DNA of 64,000 bases, taken from NCBI GenBank assembly GCA_033557465.1, contig CM066035.1, positions 921,020,235 through 921,084,234 on the forward strand, written 5' to 3'. Shown piece by piece: positions 51,098 to 61,017 of the stretch (position 1 is its first letter; each line of letters starts with the position of its first letter). Origin of the DNA: Ichthyophis bannanicus (taxonomy: Eukaryota; Chordata; Amphibia; Gymnophiona; Ichthyophiidae). A model generated the notes under the pieces. The model was not told where the DNA came from and ran no database searches. It saw nothing but the letters and a program-made list of their open reading frames with translations. Position numbers and translations under genes: made by a program.

Positions 51098-51523
51098 GGC
51101 TCTTATCAGCCTGACCCTTCCCCCAAGCCATGAGGTAATCAGCCTGCTAAGAGAAGGCATTGAGATTTCAGTAGACACCCTTCCCCCACTCCAGGTCTGA
51201 GCACAGTATCCCCTAGCCCAGAAACCAACAGACCAGAGCACACCGGTTTGGACAGGTCACCCAGGTACCTTCCCCAGGGGCTGCTGATTGGTGGACAGGA
51301 AATACCTGTGTCAAATGGGATTATAGAATGAGTTTGAAATTATACTGTATTTAAGGCATTGAAGGACGTCCCTCGGGGCTCAGACTTTTTGTTGGAGGGA
51401 ACCGGCTCTCTGTCTGATCCTGTGTGCACATTAAAGATCCTGTTTGCATTCCAGCCTGTCTGTGAGTTTTCCTTCTGTGGGTGAGTGATTGAATAAGAGC
51501 TTTTCACAGCGTTTGCTATAACA
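51084..51523 (+). repeat. ERV 3' LTR
   Basis: 440 bp against 441 for the 5' LTR. The signals are the same. It is followed by GTGA, the right copy of the target duplication. Confidence 0.95.
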
Positions 51524-51749
51524 GTGAGAGCTGGTGGACATGTTTGGCTGGCTCTCTGGGCATCCCCACACTAAACCACCCCACTATCACAACCAGCATC
51601 CGTCCCATTTGAACCAAAACCAAAAACAACATTACCTGAAGCCCTTTGGTACAGCTGGGGCAGCAAAGCAATCCCAATGGTGGCGACAGTGACCCGCAAA
51701 GAGTGAGAAAAGGCTCCAGCAGGCACAATTAAAATGGTGGACGGGCCCC

Positions 51750-53132
51750 CCCTCTCCGATATCTCCCAGCCCAGAGCAGTTTGTTGAGGACGTCACCGCT
51801 GCAGTAATCAGTGCTCTGGCAGAATATTTCGATGCCATGGGTAATAAGCTAGACGGAGTGACCCAAACACTAGAGAGGCTAGAAAACTGGCTACAGGAGA
51901 CAGAATGCCACATCTCCTAAACTGAAGATGAACTGGGGACAGCCACTAAAGAACTAAGTGTTCTGCAGGCCAAGATCAAATGCCAGGCTGATAAATTGGA
52001 AGACCTCGAGAATCGCAGCTGCAGGAATAACCTGCGGTTCATTGGGGTTCCGGAGCCGGTGCGGGAGACAGAGCTCCATGGTTTCCTGGAAACACTTCTA
52101 CCTGCCACTCTAGCACTGGGGGATACAAGTGGCCCATTCATTATAGAGAGCACATCGCTTGGGAACCTGCCAGACTGATAAAAATCGCCCGAGGGTGGTC
52201 ATCGCCCACTTTTTGAATTTTGTTCAGAAAGAAGTGGTTCTACGTGCAATCCGCGGGAAAGGCCTGATGCAACCAGGAGGGCTGAAGATCCTAGTCTTTC
52301 AAGACTATTCAGCCCTACTAAGCTAAAAGTGTTGGGCCTACACAGAAGTGTGCCAAGCTCTGGCGACGGCCAACCTCCAGTTCGCACTAGAGTACCCTGC
52401 TCTGTGGCAGGTGTAGGCCTGTGATCCACTTTGTCTGATATAAGCAAGCAAGCTTAGCTAGCTTGACCTGTAAGTGAAGCTAGTGGAGAGGCCTATGGGA
52501 ATTGCACATCCCCCAATCTGCTCCTGTAGAGCAAGGACATAGCAAGAGTATTGAACTAGCTTAGATAAGCAGAACGGGAAGATGGAAAAATACAGAAAAA
52601 TATGTTTAAAAGTCACTGATAAGAAAAGTACATCTGCAAGGGATTTAATTAGGACTGCTGACAGATGAGTTGCAGAGCCCTGCTCCCCTGCATGCACAAA
52701 TTGGCTCAATGGCCTTGGAAGTATGAAAGTAACAAGTTGATGAACTGGCCATTGTAATTGGGACTAGAAGGGGGGTAAGCAGGTGCTGAGCCCACTGAAG
52801 GAACATAATTGGATAATCATATCAGTACCGGGACCAATAGAAGGGGTACGGGAGGTACGGGAGAGTACCGGGACCAATGAAATGTTTTTCTATACCTAGA
52901 ATGGAGTAAAAGTCTATAAAAGTTGTTGTATTGCCAGAAAACTTTGCTCGCCATTTTGAAATTGACTTTGCTTGAGATTTGTGCACAAATAAATGATTTG
53001 GACCTTCTGAACAGACTCCTGGTATTATTGGTTTGTCTGCGCTCTGCTGCTACAGCTCGATTACGGATCACGATCAATGGCTCAACACGCACTTTTGAAT
53101 CCCTGGAAACAGCAGCCAGATTTCTTTAAGAA
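51750..53132 (+). pseudogene. L1-B ORF1: coiled coil, RRM and C-terminal domain, split by LTR
   Basis: Reads EQFVEDVTAAVISALAEYF, a coiled coil (LDGVTQTLERLENWLQETE), a TAA near 51919, then KADKLEDLENRS-like DKLEDLENRSCRNNLRFIGV, the start of the L1 ORF1 RRM (51930-52175). Stops follow. The C-terminal domain is at 52230-52402, and after the solo LTR RLRITINGSTRTFESLETAA runs to a stop at about 53130. L1 ORF1 proteins bind element RNA as trimers. Confidence 0.82.
52403..53054 (+). mobile_element. Solo LTR, 652 bp, in L1-B ORF1
   Basis: Starts TGTGGCAGGTG and ends CTGCTACA, flanked by the 4-bp direct repeat GCTC (52399-52402, 53055-53058). The L1 ORF1 frame reads across when it is removed. Signals are two TACCGGGACCAAT boxes (about 52827 and 52868), TATAAA (52915-52920) and AATAAA (52988-52993). 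No internal retroviral sequence is present. Different family from the ERV at 44411 and the LTR at 17162. Confidence 0.88.
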
Positions 53133-53145
53133 CAGGGGCTAACAG

Positions 53146-54407
53146 CCTCAACAACACAGTGAACATGGAGGAGCAGATCGGGACTTTGGGACTGGGACAA
53201 AGCCCCAAGCTGGCATGAAATATGTGCAATGGCCTAAGGGCCTTGTGGGCCTTGAGATAAGGGTCTAAAAAAGTGTTGGATGCAGTAAGTTGAGTGCAAC
53301 CCCCAGGATAGTCTACACGGCAAATAATGGAGTACTATGGTACCGATTTCAGAGCTTGCACTGAACGCCGAGCGCAGAACCCCCTCCATGTGGTCCCCAC
53401 AGACGCTGAAGTGGAGCACTGGGGGGATCGGTCCTTAGCCACCGGGACGGCGGGGGACTGAGCTTGGAGAGTGGCAATAAAACAGGCACGCCCATCTGGA
53501 CTAGGAGCATTGCATATGTAAATTCAGATAGTGGCTCAATTATTTCACCACAGGGGCAGTTGGGCCCATAAATCAAATTTCTTACATAGCCTGGAACATA
53601 TTGCCCTAATGCTCTAACTGCACTCCTGTTGTTTGTTACAAACTGCTGACTGTTAATTATATGCAATGGGGCCTGCCCCTAGAGAGTAGGGCACCCCCTT
53701 CATTAGTTAATAATGGGGCAGCTACAATGCTGAACTAGTAAATTGTTACCTCTCCCTGATGTAACACTGAAATGTTATATGATCACTATATCTCAGGAAG
53801 ATACAGCCTGACAATAGGACAAAATAGATGGATAAATATAGTAGCTGATTTCTTTTAATTTTAACATGTAGTTGTATTATGTTAAACAAAAAAAAAAGAA
53901 AAACTGATCTACTGCTGGGGCTTGGCCCTCGGACTAACACTTTCCATAGCAGCAAGAGAACTGCAAAGTGAGTTGGAGTCTCGGGTTGCTCGGGAGTGAA
54001 GGTCTGGTTAAGAGCACAAACTGCTGCTCTGGTGGAGACACTCCCAGCGGATGCAAACGCACCTTGGGAGGAGAGGCTTACACTGACAGCCTGCCTCCTT
54101 AGGGTCCCTTCCTGTGGGGGTGGGGGGAGGGAGGAGCCCTGTGAATTTAGCCTTGGCTCCTTGCAACAGATCTCCGGCAGTGACTTGTCTTGTACTCTAT
54201 TGAAGGTACGATATTTAAATCTCTAGGGGAACGACAGATTATTGCTTGTTGAGAATCCCTTGGAAACTAGCCATACTAACAGTCAACACAACTGGGACAG
54301 AAGGGAGGGTTATAGTCTGGGAACTCAGCTATTGATTTGGTAATGTGGTGATGTTCGGGGGTCAGGCAGCAATGTTTGTACCTCCATCTCAATACTGAGG
54401 AGATTAA
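53146..54407. other. L1-B inter-ORF region and unclassified sequence
   Basis: No coding signal. The first part (GAACATGGAGGAGCAGATCG) is likely L1 inter-ORF. 53480-53900 is AT-rich and may be an unrecognised insertion. Nothing else supported. Confidence 0.4.
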
Positions 54408-54596
54408 GAGTAGTTACTCACCTGTAAGAGGTGTTCTCCAGGAGCAGCAGGAATCAGTCCTCACATATGGGTGACATCGACGCCGATGGAGCCCTTGCGG
54501 AGCATTTCCCCAGCTTTCCAAGAAAGCCTTTGGGAATGCAGGCAAGCATGCTCAGTTCCCTTCCCACCTAAAGGTGCCATCTTGCTCAGTCAAATG
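54408..54596 (-). repeat. DIRS-C 3' inverted terminal repeat
   Basis: Reverse complement of 60013-60175 over AGTCAGTCCTCACATATGGG to GCCATCTTGCTCAGTC, with the 3'-only extension CACCTCTTACAGGTGAGTAA at the outer edge (54408-54440). Confidence 0.9.
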
Positions 54597-54667
54597 ACAT
54601 AGCTAAAAACAGCACACAAAAAAGTAAAAATAAACTATTTACAACTGCAACTCCCAGGGGAGGAGGG

Positions 54668-54783
54668 AGGGTTGTGAGGACTGATTCTTGCTGCTCCTGG
54701 AGAACACCTGTTACAGGTGAGTAACTACTCTTTCTCCAGGACCAAGCAGGAAGTCAGTCCTCACATATGGGTGACTCCCTAGC
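54668..54783 (-). repeat. DIRS-C internal complementary region
   Basis: Contains, on the plus strand, GTTACAGGTGAGTAACTACTC fused to TTTCTCCAGGACCAAGCAGG, that is the outer 3' end joined to the outer 5' end in the order expected from a circle junction (split here so no run exceeds the limit). Confidence 0.88.
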
Positions 54784-54907
54784 TCTGGGCTACCAAGGAA
54801 CCCAGGCTGAACAAGAGAACTTCCTCTAGTCCCAGCATCAAAGAAAGGCTTTTCACTGACAGAACCTCCACCGGTAGCCCAACGGAGGGCTGGAGGGCAG
54901 GAGTTGC

Positions 54908-56102
54908 CTAAACCTCAAAGAGATTCCGGAGTACTGCCTGGCCAAAAGCACTGTCCCTACGGGACTCCCTTTCCAGACAGTAATGGGCCGCAAATGTCTG
55001 GCTTGAGGACCAAGTTGCAGCCCTGCAGATGTCCACCAACGGTACAGAGCGGAGGTGAGCCACTGAGGCAGCCATTGCCCTGACACGATGGGCCGTGACC
55101 CGACCCTGCAAACGAAGATCAGCCGCCCTGTAAGCCCAGGTGATAGTCAGCTACCCAGGTGGACAAGGTACGCTTGGACACAGCTAACCCCAAATTATTA
55201 GGGTCAAAAGATATGAAGAGCTGAGCAGCCCTTCTATGCCCCTGCGTACGGTCAAGGTAGAAGGATAAGGCCCTCCTACAGTCCAGGGTATGCAGAACTG
55301 CTTCAGCCTGGCTTGCATGAGGCCTAGGGAAGAATGTACGAAGAACCACCTCTTGGTTAAGGTGGAAGGAGGAGACAACCTTTGGGAGGAACTTTGGATG
55401 AGTCCTAAGGACTACCCTGTTGCTATAGAAGCGGGTGTAAGGCCTGTCACAGACCAGGGCCTGAAGCTCACTCACTCGCCTGGCCGAGGTTAGGGCTATC
55501 AAGAAGAGTGTCTTCCAGGACAGGAAGGGTAGAGGGCAAGTAGCCATCGGCTCAAAAGGTGGGCGAGTCAGTTGCTGCAAGACCACATTCAACTCCCACT
55601 CAGGGGCAGGAGGTCGGATTGGAGGCCTGAGCAAAAGCAAGCCCCTGAGAAAGCGGGACACCAAGGGGTGAACCGACAGAGAATGACCTTCCACCAGTGA
55701 GTGGTGAGCTGCTAGAGCTGAGAGGTGGACCCGAACAGAATTGGACTTAAGTCCCTGATTTGATAAGTGCAGTAAGTACTGAAGCACTACTGGTACAGTA
55801 CAGGAGAAAGGATCCTCTGTACGTAACTGACACTACACCGAAAACCTTTTCCATTTGAGAGCATAGGTTTTTCTAGTGGACTGTTTCCTAGAGGCTAGGA
55901 CAACCTCCTCAACTTCCTGAGGTAGGCCCCAGGGAGCCAAAACTACCCTTGCAGCCTCCAGGCCATCAAATTGAGAGCTTTGAGATTGGGGTGCAGAAGG
56001 GAACCCTGATCTTGAGAGAGGAGGTCGGGTTGCAACCCCAGAGGCAGTGGGGGATCCACTGCCAGCTGAAGCAGAAGTGGAAACCAAGGTTGTCTCAGCC
56101 AC
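54908..56102 (-). pseudogene. DIRS-C tyrosine recombinase, one stop and one frameshift
   Basis: Begins near MAETTLVSTSASAG (56102), overlapping the RT end. It has RKQSTRKTYALKWKRFSV, then TAG where DIRS-A has Trp (about 55835), and continues in the same frame with GLKSNSVRVHLSALAAHHSL, LTSARRVSELQAL (box I Arg intact) and LSTWVAD. A 2-nt deletion near 55145 shifts the frame to 54908-55111, which holds VTAHRVRAMAAS (HxxR) and TFAAHYCLE (Tyr nucleophile). All catalytic residues are still encoded, only in two frames. Confidence 0.9.
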
Positions 56103-57921
56103 CTGGGAGCCACCAGTAGGACCGAGGCCTTGTCATGAAGAATCTTGAACAGAGTTCGAGCCACCAAGGGCGTGGGAGGAAACGCATACAGGAGGCCCTG
56201 AGACCAGGGAATCAGAAAATCATCTGCTGCTATCCGCAGAGGATGCGGTTTCCTGGAGCAGAACTTTGGCAGCTGTTTGTTCAGCGGACTGGCAAACAGA
56301 TCTATGGATGGAAGTCCCCATTTCAGGAAAGTCTTCTGAACCACCAAAGGATGGAGCTGCCACTCATGGGGCTGCAGAATCCTGCTCAACCTGTCGGCCA
56401 GGTAGTTTTCCTGGCCAGGTAGATACACAGCCCTGAGGAGCATGTTGTGTCTGAGAGCAAACAAGCAAAGGTCCTGAGCCTCCTGACAAAGGAGCCTGGA
56501 CCCAGTTCCGCCCTGCTTGTTCACATAAAACATGGCTACCTGGTTGTCTGTTTGAACTAGGACAGACTGATGAGCCAGGGTTGGAGAAAAAGTCTTGAGG
56601 GCTAACTGAATAGCCCTGAGTTCCAGTAGATTGATTTGCTGTGCGGCCTCCCAGGGAGACCACAGGCCCTGGGTGCACTTGCCTAGACAATGAGCCCCCC
56701 AGCCCTGCAGGGAGGCATCCGTGGTCAACATCACGGTGAACCCAGGAATCTGAAAAGGCACCCCTTGCAGTAGATTTGGAGGGTGCAGCCACCAGCAGAA
56801 GGAGTTCAGAAATTGTCTGGACACATCCTGTCTCTGAGGCTGTATGTGGCCTGTGACCACTGAGTCCGAAGACACCACTGTGCAGGCCTCATATGGAGCC
56901 TGGCATTGGGGGTCACATGTACTGTTGAAGCCATGTGGCCAAGAAGCCTCAGGCAGAGTCTGGCGGAGACCAGTGACCTGCTGAGAAACTGGTTTGCTAA
57001 ATTTATCAGCCTTTGGGCTCTGTCTTCTGGCAAGAATGCCTTTGCCAGCAGAGAGTCCAGCCTTGCTCCTATGAACTCCAAGTTCTGGGAGGGGAGCAAA
57101 GTGGACTTTGCAAAGTTTATTACAAACACCAGGTTTTGAAGAAGAGCAATAGTCCTGAGGGTGGCCTGTCTGGCCTCCTGGCACTTCTGACCCCTGATGA
57201 GCCAGTTGTCCAGATAGGGGAAGATAAAGATTCCCTGATCTCTCAGGTAGGCCGCCACCACTGCCAGGCATTTGGTAAAGACCCTGGGAGCGGAGGTGAG
57301 GCCAAAGGGCAGTACTCCGTACTGATAATGGTTTCCTCCCACAATGAACCTGAGGTACTTTCTGTGGTCTGGATGAATGAGGATGTGAGTGTATGCATCC
57401 TTTAGATCTAAGGAACATAGCCAGTCTCCCTGCTGGAGGTAGGGCAGAAGTGTTCCAAGAGGAAGCATCTTGAACTTTTCCTTCTCTAGGAATTTTTTTA
57501 GAATTCTGAGGTCTAGAATAGGCTGAAGGCCACCGGTTCTTTTGGGTAGAAGGAAATACCTGGAGTAGAACCCTTGACCTTGTAGGTGGGGAGGCACAGG
57601 TTCCACTGCCCTGTCCACCAACAGACCTTGGAGCTCCTGAAGGAGAAGGTCTGTGTGCAGGGGAGGCCTTGGAGGCTCCCCTGGAAAGTATGGAGGAGGC
57701 AGCTGTTGGAAGTGTAGCAGATAGCCCTTGTGGACTATGCTGAGCACCCAACTGTCTCCAGTGATGAGTGGCCACTTGTGGGCAAACAGGGCGAGGCGAC
57801 CTCCTGTGCAGGGTTGGGAGAGCAGGGACGGAGAGGCTATGCCTAAGGAGTCCAAACCCCCCACCCTGCTGAGTGGGAGCAGGGGCCGGAGGCTTGGGAG
57901 TCCTCTGCCTACAGGGCCCAT
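55943..57921 (-). pseudogene. DIRS-C reverse transcriptase and RNase H, one frameshift
   Basis: RT frame 56806-57921: FYSRYFLLPKRTGGLQPILD, motif A LCSLDLKDAYTHILIHPD, LPFGLTSAPRVFTKCL, motif C FPYLDNWLI (Asn replaces the second Asp of YLDD). A frameshift near 56830 leads to RNase H: MLTTDASLQGWGAHCLGKC, QQINLLELRAIQLALKTF, VLVQTDNQVAMFYVNKQGG. Then the post-RNase H block runs to 55943 (DLFASPLNKQLPKFCSR, WSQGLLYAFPPTPLVART). The YLDN change alone should abolish RT activity. Confidence 0.9.
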
Positions 57922-58111
57922 TACCCTGCCCCTTGGCCTGCTGACCCTGAGGGGGAGCTTGGGAGGCCTGGTACTGTGGGTACTGTTTGTAGGCAGTGCC
58001 CTTCCTCAGGTAAAAGGGCTTTTTACCCGAGCCCTTCTTTTTATGAGAAGGGGCAGAAATCTTTCTAGACAGCCTTGTCCTCGTGAGGTGCTCGGTTTCG
58101 AGCTGTGCGGC

Positions 58112-59764
58112 CTACTCGGTCATGGGTTTGCCAAAAAGGTTTTCACCTCGGCAAAGGACATCAACCAACTTGTCCTGAACCCATGGCTCGAGGTCCGGTG
58201 ACTGCAGCCATGCCTGGTGTCGAGCCGCGATGCTGGCTGCCGCAACACGGGCCGAAGCCTCAAAGCCATCGTAAGCAGCGCGGGACATAAACTTGGAGCA
58301 TTCCCGGATCCCCGAGGACAAGGACTTGAACCTCTGCAAGGGTTCCCCGAAGAGACCAGCAGAGAACCCGGTCCGCTCCTTGGCCAGGTCCCGCAAGTAC
58401 ATGCCCATGTACAGCTGGTAAGACTGGACACGGCAAGCAAGCATTGAGCCCTGGAAGCACTTTCTACCAAAACCATCCAGGTTCCGGGCCTCCCTGCCAG
58501 GGGGCGCTGCGGACTGCATTTTCTGACTTTTCAGGCGATGCATGGTCAATTCCACCACCATGGAATGGTGTGGTAGCTGCGCCTTCTGAAAGCCAGGGCT
58601 CTTCCGGAGTCGATAGATGGAATCGACCCGCTTGCTTAGAACCGGCGCCGAGGCCGGTGCCTCCCACATCCGGAAGAGGAGCCGTTCCAGCATCGGAGGA
58701 ACTGGAACAGTAAAGGCCTCCTTCGCAGGAGAGTCATACTGTAGGGCCTCGAGCTCCTCGGCTCGAGGCTCCTCCTCGGGGTCCGCAGGCATAACCAACG
58801 CAGTGGCCATATCCCGGACGAACTCCGAGAACCGGGTATCCTCCGGAGGGGATCTACTCCGGGGCTCAGACTGCGGTGAGTCTGACGGGACACACCGAGT
58901 CCTGAAGGTGTCGGGGGTCTCCTCGTCCTCCATCTCCCAGGCAGACTCATCCGATGAGGAATCGGGGTCCGACCTCGCGGGGCCTGTGTGCACCCGCCCC
59001 GACGCCGAAGGCACCGACGTCAACACCCTCGGTCCCGAACGGGAGGTCGAGGGAGACTGCGACCGAGGTCGACCTCGAGCCTTCATGGTCTCGAGTATCG
59101 GCTCAGTCTCCGGGGTCGACTTCGATGTCGATGTCCCGGTGGTCGGGGCAGATGCGCCAGACAGGCTGGCCATCAGTGCCCACTGCTGTTCCATGAAGGC
59201 AGACAATCTGCACTCCAAGGCTGTCAGCCTGAGACCCAGCTCAGGAGACTCAGCAGCCACTGACTCGGGCCCCGGCGGCAGCTCTCTGGGAGGAGAGTCC
59301 ACGAGGACTACAGGACTTACGTGTCCAGCAGACTCCGGCTCCACACGAGGTACTTTTGGCGGCTTCTCCTGTTCCACGGGCCCGGGGCGACGGTCAGGGG
59401 TCTGAGACCCAGCTCCCGAGGAGCCAGGGACCTCTTCCGACGACACCCTCGTGAGCCGCTTCTTCCTATTTCGTTCCCGGTCGGGGGACCCCCTGTCCGA
59501 GGAGCTCCGACGGTGCTCGGGATCCGATTCCCGAGATGTCGAGGCCTCAGACGAGGTCCGGGCGCGGCCGGAGGCCGAGTCGGAGAAAAGCCTTTCCTTT
59601 TGGTGTTGACAACTTCGAAGCGCCTTGGAAGACATCTTTCCACATGGTCCACAGATCTGAGGATCGTGGTCAGGACCGAGACACCGAAGGCAGCAGTCGT
59701 GTGTGTCGGTGAGAGACATCAGTTTCTTACACCGATCACACTTTTTGAAACCACTGGAAGCCAT
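58112..59764 (-). CDS. DIRS-C ORF1 (gag-like) with N-terminal zinc knuckle
   Basis: 550 residues from ATG at 59764 (MASSGFKKCDRCKKL), matching the DIRS-A2 start. The Cys-rich head has CDRCKK, CLRCLGPDHDPQIC (CX2CX4HX4C) and CGPC. The Ser/Arg/Pro/Glu-rich middle contains many charged repeats. The conserved C-terminal domain has PPMLERLLFRMWEAPASAP, KSPGFQKAQLPHHSMVVE, QLYMGMYLRDLAKE and SRAAYDGFEASARVA. It ends KPMTE, stop (TAG), where DIRS-A2 reads on in a frame to the Lys- and Gln-rich tail, so it may be slightly short. Confidence 0.85.
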   Translation of the reverse strand: MASSGFKKCDRCKKLMSLTDTHDCCLRCLGPDHDPQICGPCGKMSSKALRSCQHQKERLFSDSASGRARTSSEASTSRESDPEHRRSSSDRGSPDRERNRKKRLTRVSSEEVPGSSGAGSQTPDRRPGPVEQEKPPKVPRVEPESAGHVSPVVLVDSPPRELPPGPESVAAESPELGLRLTALECRLSAFMEQQWALMASLSGASAPTTGTSTSKSTPETEPILETMKARGRPRSQSPSTSRSGPRVLTSVPSASGRVHTGPARSDPDSSSDESAWEMEDEETPDTFRTRCVPSDSPQSEPRSRSPPEDTRFSEFVRDMATALVMPADPEEEPRAEELEALQYDSPAKEAFTVPVPPMLERLLFRMWEAPASAPVLSKRVDSIYRLRKSPGFQKAQLPHHSMVVELTMHRLKSQKMQSAAPPGREARNLDGFGRKCFQGSMLACRVQSYQLYMGMYLRDLAKERTGFSAGLFGEPLQRFKSLSSGIRECSKFMSRAAYDGFEASARVAAASIAARHQAWLQSPDLEPWVQDKLVDVLCRGENLFGKPMTE

Positions 59765-60012
59765 CGGGGAAAAGAGAGTCCCCGCGAGGTCAAAGGACCG
59801 GCCTTCCAGGGAAAAAGAAAAAAAGGGTGCAAACGCCAGCCACGAAGGGCAAAAACCGAAAAAAGAAGAGCAGGCTCGATACCGGTGTACCGAACCCGGT
59901 GGGAGGGGAACCAGCGTCAAACCGGAGAAAAAATAGCGAAGGAATCGCGAAAAAATCTAACTAATTTCCAGGAGGACTAGGACACACGTCCGATGGGCTT
60001 CACGGAAAAAGA

Positions 60013-60175
60013 GAGACTGAGCAAGATGGCACCTTTAGGGGGGAAGGGAACTGCGCATGCGTGCCTGCATTCCCAAAGGCTTTCTTGGAAAGCTGGGGAA
60101 ATGCTCCGCAAGGGCTCCATCGGCGTCGATGTCACCCATATGTGAGGACTGACTTCCTGCTTGGTCCTGGAGAAA
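60013..60175 (-). repeat. DIRS-C 5' inverted terminal repeat
   Basis: On the minus strand starts TTTCTCCAGGACCAAGCAGG at 60175. Pairs with 54408-54596. Confidence 0.9.
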
Positions 60176-61017
60176 CAATAATACAGTACAGAAAATAGGA
60201 AAAGGGACTCGAGGGATAAAGGGAACTGGTCCTAAGCATAGGAGACAGGTTTCATGATTGGAAAGGAAGGGGGGAGAGGGAGGTCTGTAGGACTCTACTA
60301 GAGCTGGAGCAGTGAGGCTGCTGGGGGAAGGAAAAGGAACATAGGAAGCAATAGCCAGGGGTATAGGAGGCACGATAGAGGGAGTGAGAGCCTAAAACAA
60401 TGGGAACAGCCTATGAATACATAAGTGAGTGGAAGATCAGGGATGGAAGCAACTAAAGGAAGGACCAGGAAGAGGGTTAGAGGTGGGGACCCTAACATGT
60501 CATACAGTAATCACCGGGAAGGAGAAGTGGAGTGATACAATTGAGGCTGGAAGGACGGAGGAAGGGAGAGGAAAGGGTAGGGTGGGGAAGGAAGGATAGT
60601 GGAAGTTCGGGGGGAGGGAGGGACTGATATCAAATGCTACAAGGGAGAGGAAATAGGGAGGGGGAGGGAGGAATGAATCATGGGAATTAATGCATGAGAA
60701 GAGGGAAGTGGTATGAATGGTGAGATTTAGCCATGTATGGTTGGATAAGGGGGATGGAGGTCTGTGGCGAATGATGATGTGGGCCTTAGGCTGGGGGGTG
60801 CACATCTAAAATACATGCTATGGTGCCTCAGACGTAACGTAACGTCATATGGGACAATAGGTAAGGAAATCAAATTGTCCTCTTGGAATGTGTGTGGGCT
60901 GGGGTCCCCCATCAAATAATACAAAATATTGCAACAACTCCGAGCCCATCGAATGGATGTAGCAATGCTACAGGAGACTCACTAATACTCAGAGGAACAT
61001 GCCAAGCTGTGTCTGGG
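60176..61017 (+). pseudogene. L1-B inter-ORF region and ORF2 endonuclease start
   Basis: 60176-60860 is G/A-rich, non-coding inter-ORF sequence like that of L1-A at 24950-25960. From 60862: KEIKLSSWNVCGLGSPIK, stop, YKILQQLRAHRMDVAMLQET, stop, then EEHAKLCLG. This is the endonuclease N-terminus with Asn (SWNVCGLG) and Glu (LQETH) blocks, aligned with L1-A at 25968. It is interrupted by the L2-C tail at 61018. Confidence 0.78.

Larger units (their letters stand above)
44411..51523 (+). mobile_element. Endogenous retrovirus, near-identical LTRs, gag and pol not recognisable
   Basis: 5' LTR 44411-44851, primer site 44855-44872, non-coding interior, env TM remnant, polypurine tract 51071-51083, 3' LTR 51084-51523, and 4-bp target duplication GTGA (44407-44410, 51524-51527). 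By eye the LTRs differ by one substitution (CCCAGGGACT versus CCCAGGGGCT) and one T in a T run, so insertion looks recent. About 5 kb of interior has only short frames and no recognisable gag, protease, RT or integrase. It sits in L1-B upstream of ORF1. Probably class I (gamma-like) from LTR size, 4-bp duplication and TM type; this is inference. Confidence 0.9.
54408..60175 (-). mobile_element. DIRS-C retrotransposon, full length, few breaks
   Basis: On the minus strand: 5' inverted repeat 60013-60175, ORF1 58112-59764, RT/RNase H about 55943-57921 (one frameshift), tyrosine recombinase 54908-56102 (one stop, one frameshift), ICR about 54668-54783, 3' inverted repeat 54408-54596. About 5.77 kb. 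Borders are TT-containing L1-B sequence with no target duplication. It is the best template in this window for the DIRS-A layout. Confidence 0.94.
51528..61017 (+). mobile_element. L1/Tx1-type LINE (L1-B), interrupted by solo LTR and DIRS-C
   Basis: ORF1 is at about 51750-53130 (split by the solo LTR), the inter-ORF region at 53146-54407 and 60176-60860, and the start of ORF2 at 60862-61017. L2-C follows at 61018. The upstream 5' UTR probably extends left of the retrovirus, because the ERV duplication GTGA joins GATGTAGTGA to GAGAGCTGG. After L2-C no further L1 sequence was recognised. Confidence 0.8.
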
